Part shown: positions 61,699 through 64,000 of the stretch, in pieces
Layout: every line of letters starts with the position of its first letter
How positions within the stretch are numbered: the first letter of the stretch is position 1
From: Bacillota bacterium
GTDB taxonomy: Bacteria > Bacillota > Clostridia > Acetivibrionales > JAEZXR01
DNA: 64,000 nt
Reading direction: 5' to 3'
NCBI GenBank assembly: GCA_023419605.1
Contig: JAEZXR010000143.1
Coordinates: 1-64,000 of the forward strand
The notes under the pieces: model-generated
The model's database searches: none
What the model was told of the DNA's origin: nothing
Seen by the model: the letters and a program-made list of their open reading frames with translations, nothing else
Program-made: the position numbers and the translations under genes

Positions 61699-61936
61699 TA
61701 TTATCACTTCCTTCGTTTGTATATATAATACGGCGGGCAGCCACGGATTCGGGAAGCATACAGCCCATGATTCCGGGACTTTGCGCTTCCTGAGTCCGTT
61801 AAGTTCCATCGTAAATTATATAGTATTACATAATACTGATGAAATTAGAATAAAAAATGATGAATCTTTTATGACTCACCATTCTATCGTTCATCTTTTA
61901 TGAAATTATACGTATCCTGCAGAAATATGTCTGCTT

Positions 61937-62644
61937 CTACTCCTGGCTCTCGGCAATAGCCTCCGCAGCAATCAGATCTTCCTGGGTAGTTATTTTAATG
62001 TTGTTATAACTTCCTTTTACGAGTTTTACCTTGACTCCCAGTCTTTCCACCAAAACAGAGTCATCAGTACCTGAGAAACCTTGTTCTTCCGCTCTTCTGT
62101 GGGCTTCCATGACCAGCGGATATCGAAAGGTCTGGGGGGTTTGTATAGCCCAGAGCAGGCTTCTGTTTAAGGTTTCCTTTATATTTCCCTCTTCGTCCGC
62201 CACTTTGATGGTATCTTTTACCGGCACCCCTACGCCGGCAGCTCCGAATTCTTTCGCAGCTTCTATGCTTCCAAGAATGCTTTCTTCATCAATAAAGGGT
62301 CTGGCTCCGTCGTGAATCAGCACGACATCACAGTTCTCACTGATTTCCTTCAACCCGTTATAGACGGATTTTTGCCGCTCATCACCGCCGGCCACCAAGG
62401 ATTTTACTTTTTTAAAATCGTAGACGTCAATAACATTCTGCTTGCAATATACAAGATCCGTTTTATTTACTACGATTACAATTTCATCGATGGCTTCACA
62501 GTCTTCAAAAGCCTGTATGGTTCTGGCCACCACAGGCTTTCCCGCTACTTCCACATATTGTTTGTTTATATCCAGGTTCATTCTCGAACCTTTTCCCGCT
62601 GCAACGACGACAACTCCGGTATAAGTATCCCTTGTCTTCTTCAT
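61937..62644 (-). CDS. ispD: 2-C-methyl-D-erythritol 4-phosphate cytidylyltransferase
   Basis: 235 residues. The CTP-binding N-terminal motif VVVAAGKGSRMNLDINKQYV is followed by AFEDCEAIDEIVIVVNK, VLIHDGARPFID, and PVKDTIKVADEEGNIKETLN with TPQTFRYPLV. It makes CDP-methylerythritol, step three of the MEP isoprenoid pathway. It starts 167 bases after the PIN/TRAM gene ends, the order yacL-ispD seen in Bacillus. Confidence 0.96.
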   Translation of the reverse strand: MKKTRDTYTGVVVVAAGKGSRMNLDINKQYVEVAGKPVVARTIQAFEDCEAIDEIVIVVNKTDLVYCKQNVIDVYDFKKVKSLVAGGDERQKSVYNGLKEISENCDVVLIHDGARPFIDEESILGSIEAAKEFGAAGVGVPVKDTIKVADEEGNIKETLNRSLLWAIQTPQTFRYPLVMEAHRRAEEQGFSGTDDSVLVERLGVKVKLVKGSYNNIKITTQEDLIAAEAIAESQE

Positions 62645-62811
62645 CTCAGCCTCCGTTTTTAGAAATTTAACTTAAGATTGAAAAGACTAAACCCCACCCC
62701 TGCCCCTCCCCGAAGGAGGGTATCTTTATTTCGCGGCTAAAGCCGCGAGCAGGTGGGCTCCCGCCCCCTGCACCCCCAATTTCAAGATGCTGTATTTAAA
62801 GTTCCTTCTCT
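62645..62811. repeat. GC-rich hairpin region between the PIN/TRAM gene and ispD
   Basis: CCTCCCCGAAGGAGGG is a small stem-loop and CGCGGCTAAAGCCGCG (about 62731-62746) a second one. The composition contrasts with the surroundings and resembles the C-rich repeats scattered in Firmicutes, but no second copy is in the window. A promoter or RBS for ispD is not obvious. Confidence 0.4.
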
Positions 62812-63879
62812 TCACATGGAATATTTCGGTTTGGCGAATATCATCCTGCCTGCCGCTGTTTGCAGCACACTGGTTACCACCACATTCACCGTTTCACCCA
62901 TGTGCTTCCTTCCACCTTCTACAACGATCATGGTACCGTCATCCAGGTAGCCAACCCCCTGTCCGGCTTCCTTACCGTCTTTTATGACCTGAATTTTCAT
63001 TTCCTCTCCCGGTATGGCAATGGGCTTTAATGCGTTGGCCAGTTCATTTATATTCAGCACAGGAACTCCATGAATTCCTGCCACTTTGTTCAAATTATAA
63101 TCATTGGTTACAACGACAGCACTCTGCTTTCTGGCAGCCTTCAGAAGCTTATCGTCCACTTCCGCACCGTCAAACTCCTGCATGTTCTCATCCACTCTGA
63201 CAGGGATACTCAGTTCCTTCTGAAGCATATTAAGCACATCCAGCCCTCTTCTGCCGCGATTTCGTTTCAGCGCATCCGCAGAATCGGCAATATGCCGAAG
63301 TTCCTCCAGAACAAACCCGGGGACGATCACTTCCCCCTCAAGAATTCCCGTACGGCAAATATCTACGATTCTACCGTCGATAATCACACTGGTGTCCAGC
63401 ATTTTGGGTGCTGAAATATTTGCAGGGCCTTTGACGATTTCTTTTTTATCTCTGAAAAGTTCAAGAAAAGAGTCATTCTTTTTACCATTTACAATGACAA
63501 TACCGATACACCCTAAAAGAATATTGATAATAATGGAAATAGGGACTCCGATAATATCCACCCTGACAACGGGTATGCTAATGAGATTCGCAATGATAAG
63601 CCCTATAATCAGGCCTAGAGAACTTATGGCAAGTTCGTACAGCGTCATATTATGTATAAGGACTTCCAGTGTGTCAAGACTTTTTACAATCAAACGCAAC
63701 GCTTTGTTAGCAGTCAGATAAAACATCAGAGCAATCCCCAGGGAAACAAAAGCAAAGGTCATTGTTTTAAGCCCGGGATCCATCTCAATACCATACGTAA
63801 AGAAAGCAGTTCTCGTCAGTGTGAACCCGGTAACAAAACCAATAACGGCAAAAGCCGCCTTTATCACATTATTCAACAC
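62812..63879 (-). CDS. Membrane PIN/TRAM-domain protein, YacL-like
   Basis: About 355 residues from GTG 63879, which follows AAAGGGGAT by 7 bases; TTG 63930 is the upstream alternative. Four N-terminal membrane helices (to about 125) are followed by a PIN nuclease-fold domain (KMLDTSVIIDGRIVDICRTG; VVVTNDYNLNKVAGIHGVPV, with its acidic residues) and a C-terminal TRAM domain (DGKEAGQGVGYLDDGTMIVV). YacL-type proteins are conserved in Gram-positives beside ispD; an RNase role is predicted, not proven. Confidence 0.9.
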   Translation of the reverse strand: MLNNVIKAAFAVIGFVTGFTLTRTAFFTYGIEMDPGLKTMTFAFVSLGIALMFYLTANKALRLIVKSLDTLEVLIHNMTLYELAISSLGLIIGLIIANLISIPVVRVDIIGVPISIIINILLGCIGIVIVNGKKNDSFLELFRDKKEIVKGPANISAPKMLDTSVIIDGRIVDICRTGILEGEVIVPGFVLEELRHIADSADALKRNRGRRGLDVLNMLQKELSIPVRVDENMQEFDGAEVDDKLLKAARKQSAVVVTNDYNLNKVAGIHGVPVLNINELANALKPIAIPGEEMKIQVIKDGKEAGQGVGYLDDGTMIVVEGGRKHMGETVNVVVTSVLQTAAGRMIFAKPKYSM

Positions 63880-64000
63880 AGTCCGTATCCCCTTTATGTG
63901 ATTCTTAGGATTCGTAAAAAATTTTACCAATCATTTGCTGCACCTTAGTATTCAAAACCCTCGATACATGAAGAATTCATTGAGTTCTAGCTTCCCAGGT
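63880..64000. other. Right edge
   Basis: No gene called. TTTGCTGCACCTTA at about 63938 also occurs immediately after copy A of the structured repeat (41830), so a further repeat copy may begin here. Confidence 0.3.

Overview
The window looks like a chromosome segment of an anaerobic, plant-biomass-degrading member of the Clostridia (Firmicutes). The signs are strong purine-rich ribosome binding sites, pyruvate:ferredoxin oxidoreductase, a T-box leader on prolyl-tRNA synthetase, a YesMN-type two-component system beside a CUT1 sugar transporter, long-form Hpf, and a malate dehydrogenase/malic enzyme pair as in the cellulolytic Clostridium thermocellum group. The species cannot be named from the sequence alone. 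Most genes lie on the minus strand.

Layout. 0.3-1.0 kb: YvaD-like and SMR efflux pair. 1.05-5.5 kb: a four-gene operon (thioester-reductase-like SDR, FemAB/GNAT-like transferase, SAM methyltransferase, membrane acyltransferase) with an inverted repeat over its promoter. A tRNA-like gene with its own consensus promoter and terminator is transcribed divergently from it at 5.6 kb. 6.1-8.0 kb: polymorphic toxin, partner gene and a decayed third gene. 8.2-10.4 kb: AraC/GyrI-like regulator, GNAT, gene remnants. 10.4-21.5 kb: a polysaccharide (probably rhamnogalacturonan/pectin) locus with YesM/YesN sensor-regulator, binding protein, two permeases, an 841-residue uncharacterised protein, a GH105 hydrolase and an esterase. 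22-25.5 kb: a chimeric gene fossil and a large secreted glycosidase-like protein with duplicated discoidin modules. 25.6-30 kb: IS3 scar, DinB-like protein, oleate hydratase, cardiolipin synthase. 30-33.4 kb: ABC-2 exporter under a TetR regulator. 33.5-38.1 kb: AEC-family carrier and PFOR. 38.4-41.4 kb: Gfo/Idh oxidoreductase and heparinase-like lyase. 41.8-45.7 kb: Hpf, a cluster of DnaA boxes, a membrane glycerophosphodiesterase and a zinc-ribbon protein. 46-54.7 kb: beta-propeller surface protein, malic enzyme/malate dehydrogenase, CoaX, a disordered protein, BirA and an unknown protein. 54.8-64 kb: metallophosphoesterase, an HTH protein, ProS, an IspF-like protein, a NatAB exporter, IspD and a PIN/TRAM membrane protein.

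Intergenic regions are rich in small structured repeats: a 130-bp element with a 54-bp perfect palindrome in one copy, a 71-bp element with conserved ends, a hairpin family found three times at gene 3' ends (one copy can fold as a cloverleaf), a palindrome array of about 40-bp period, and two copies of a GAGGGAGGTG-type element.

The items most worth following up are the abnormal class II tRNA beside the FemAB-like/thioester-reductase operon, the DnaA-box cluster far from any visible dnaA, the cloverleaf repeat, and the glycosidase whose catalytic domain is split by a recent tandem duplication. All assignments come from reading sequence and recalled family knowledge; no database search was run.
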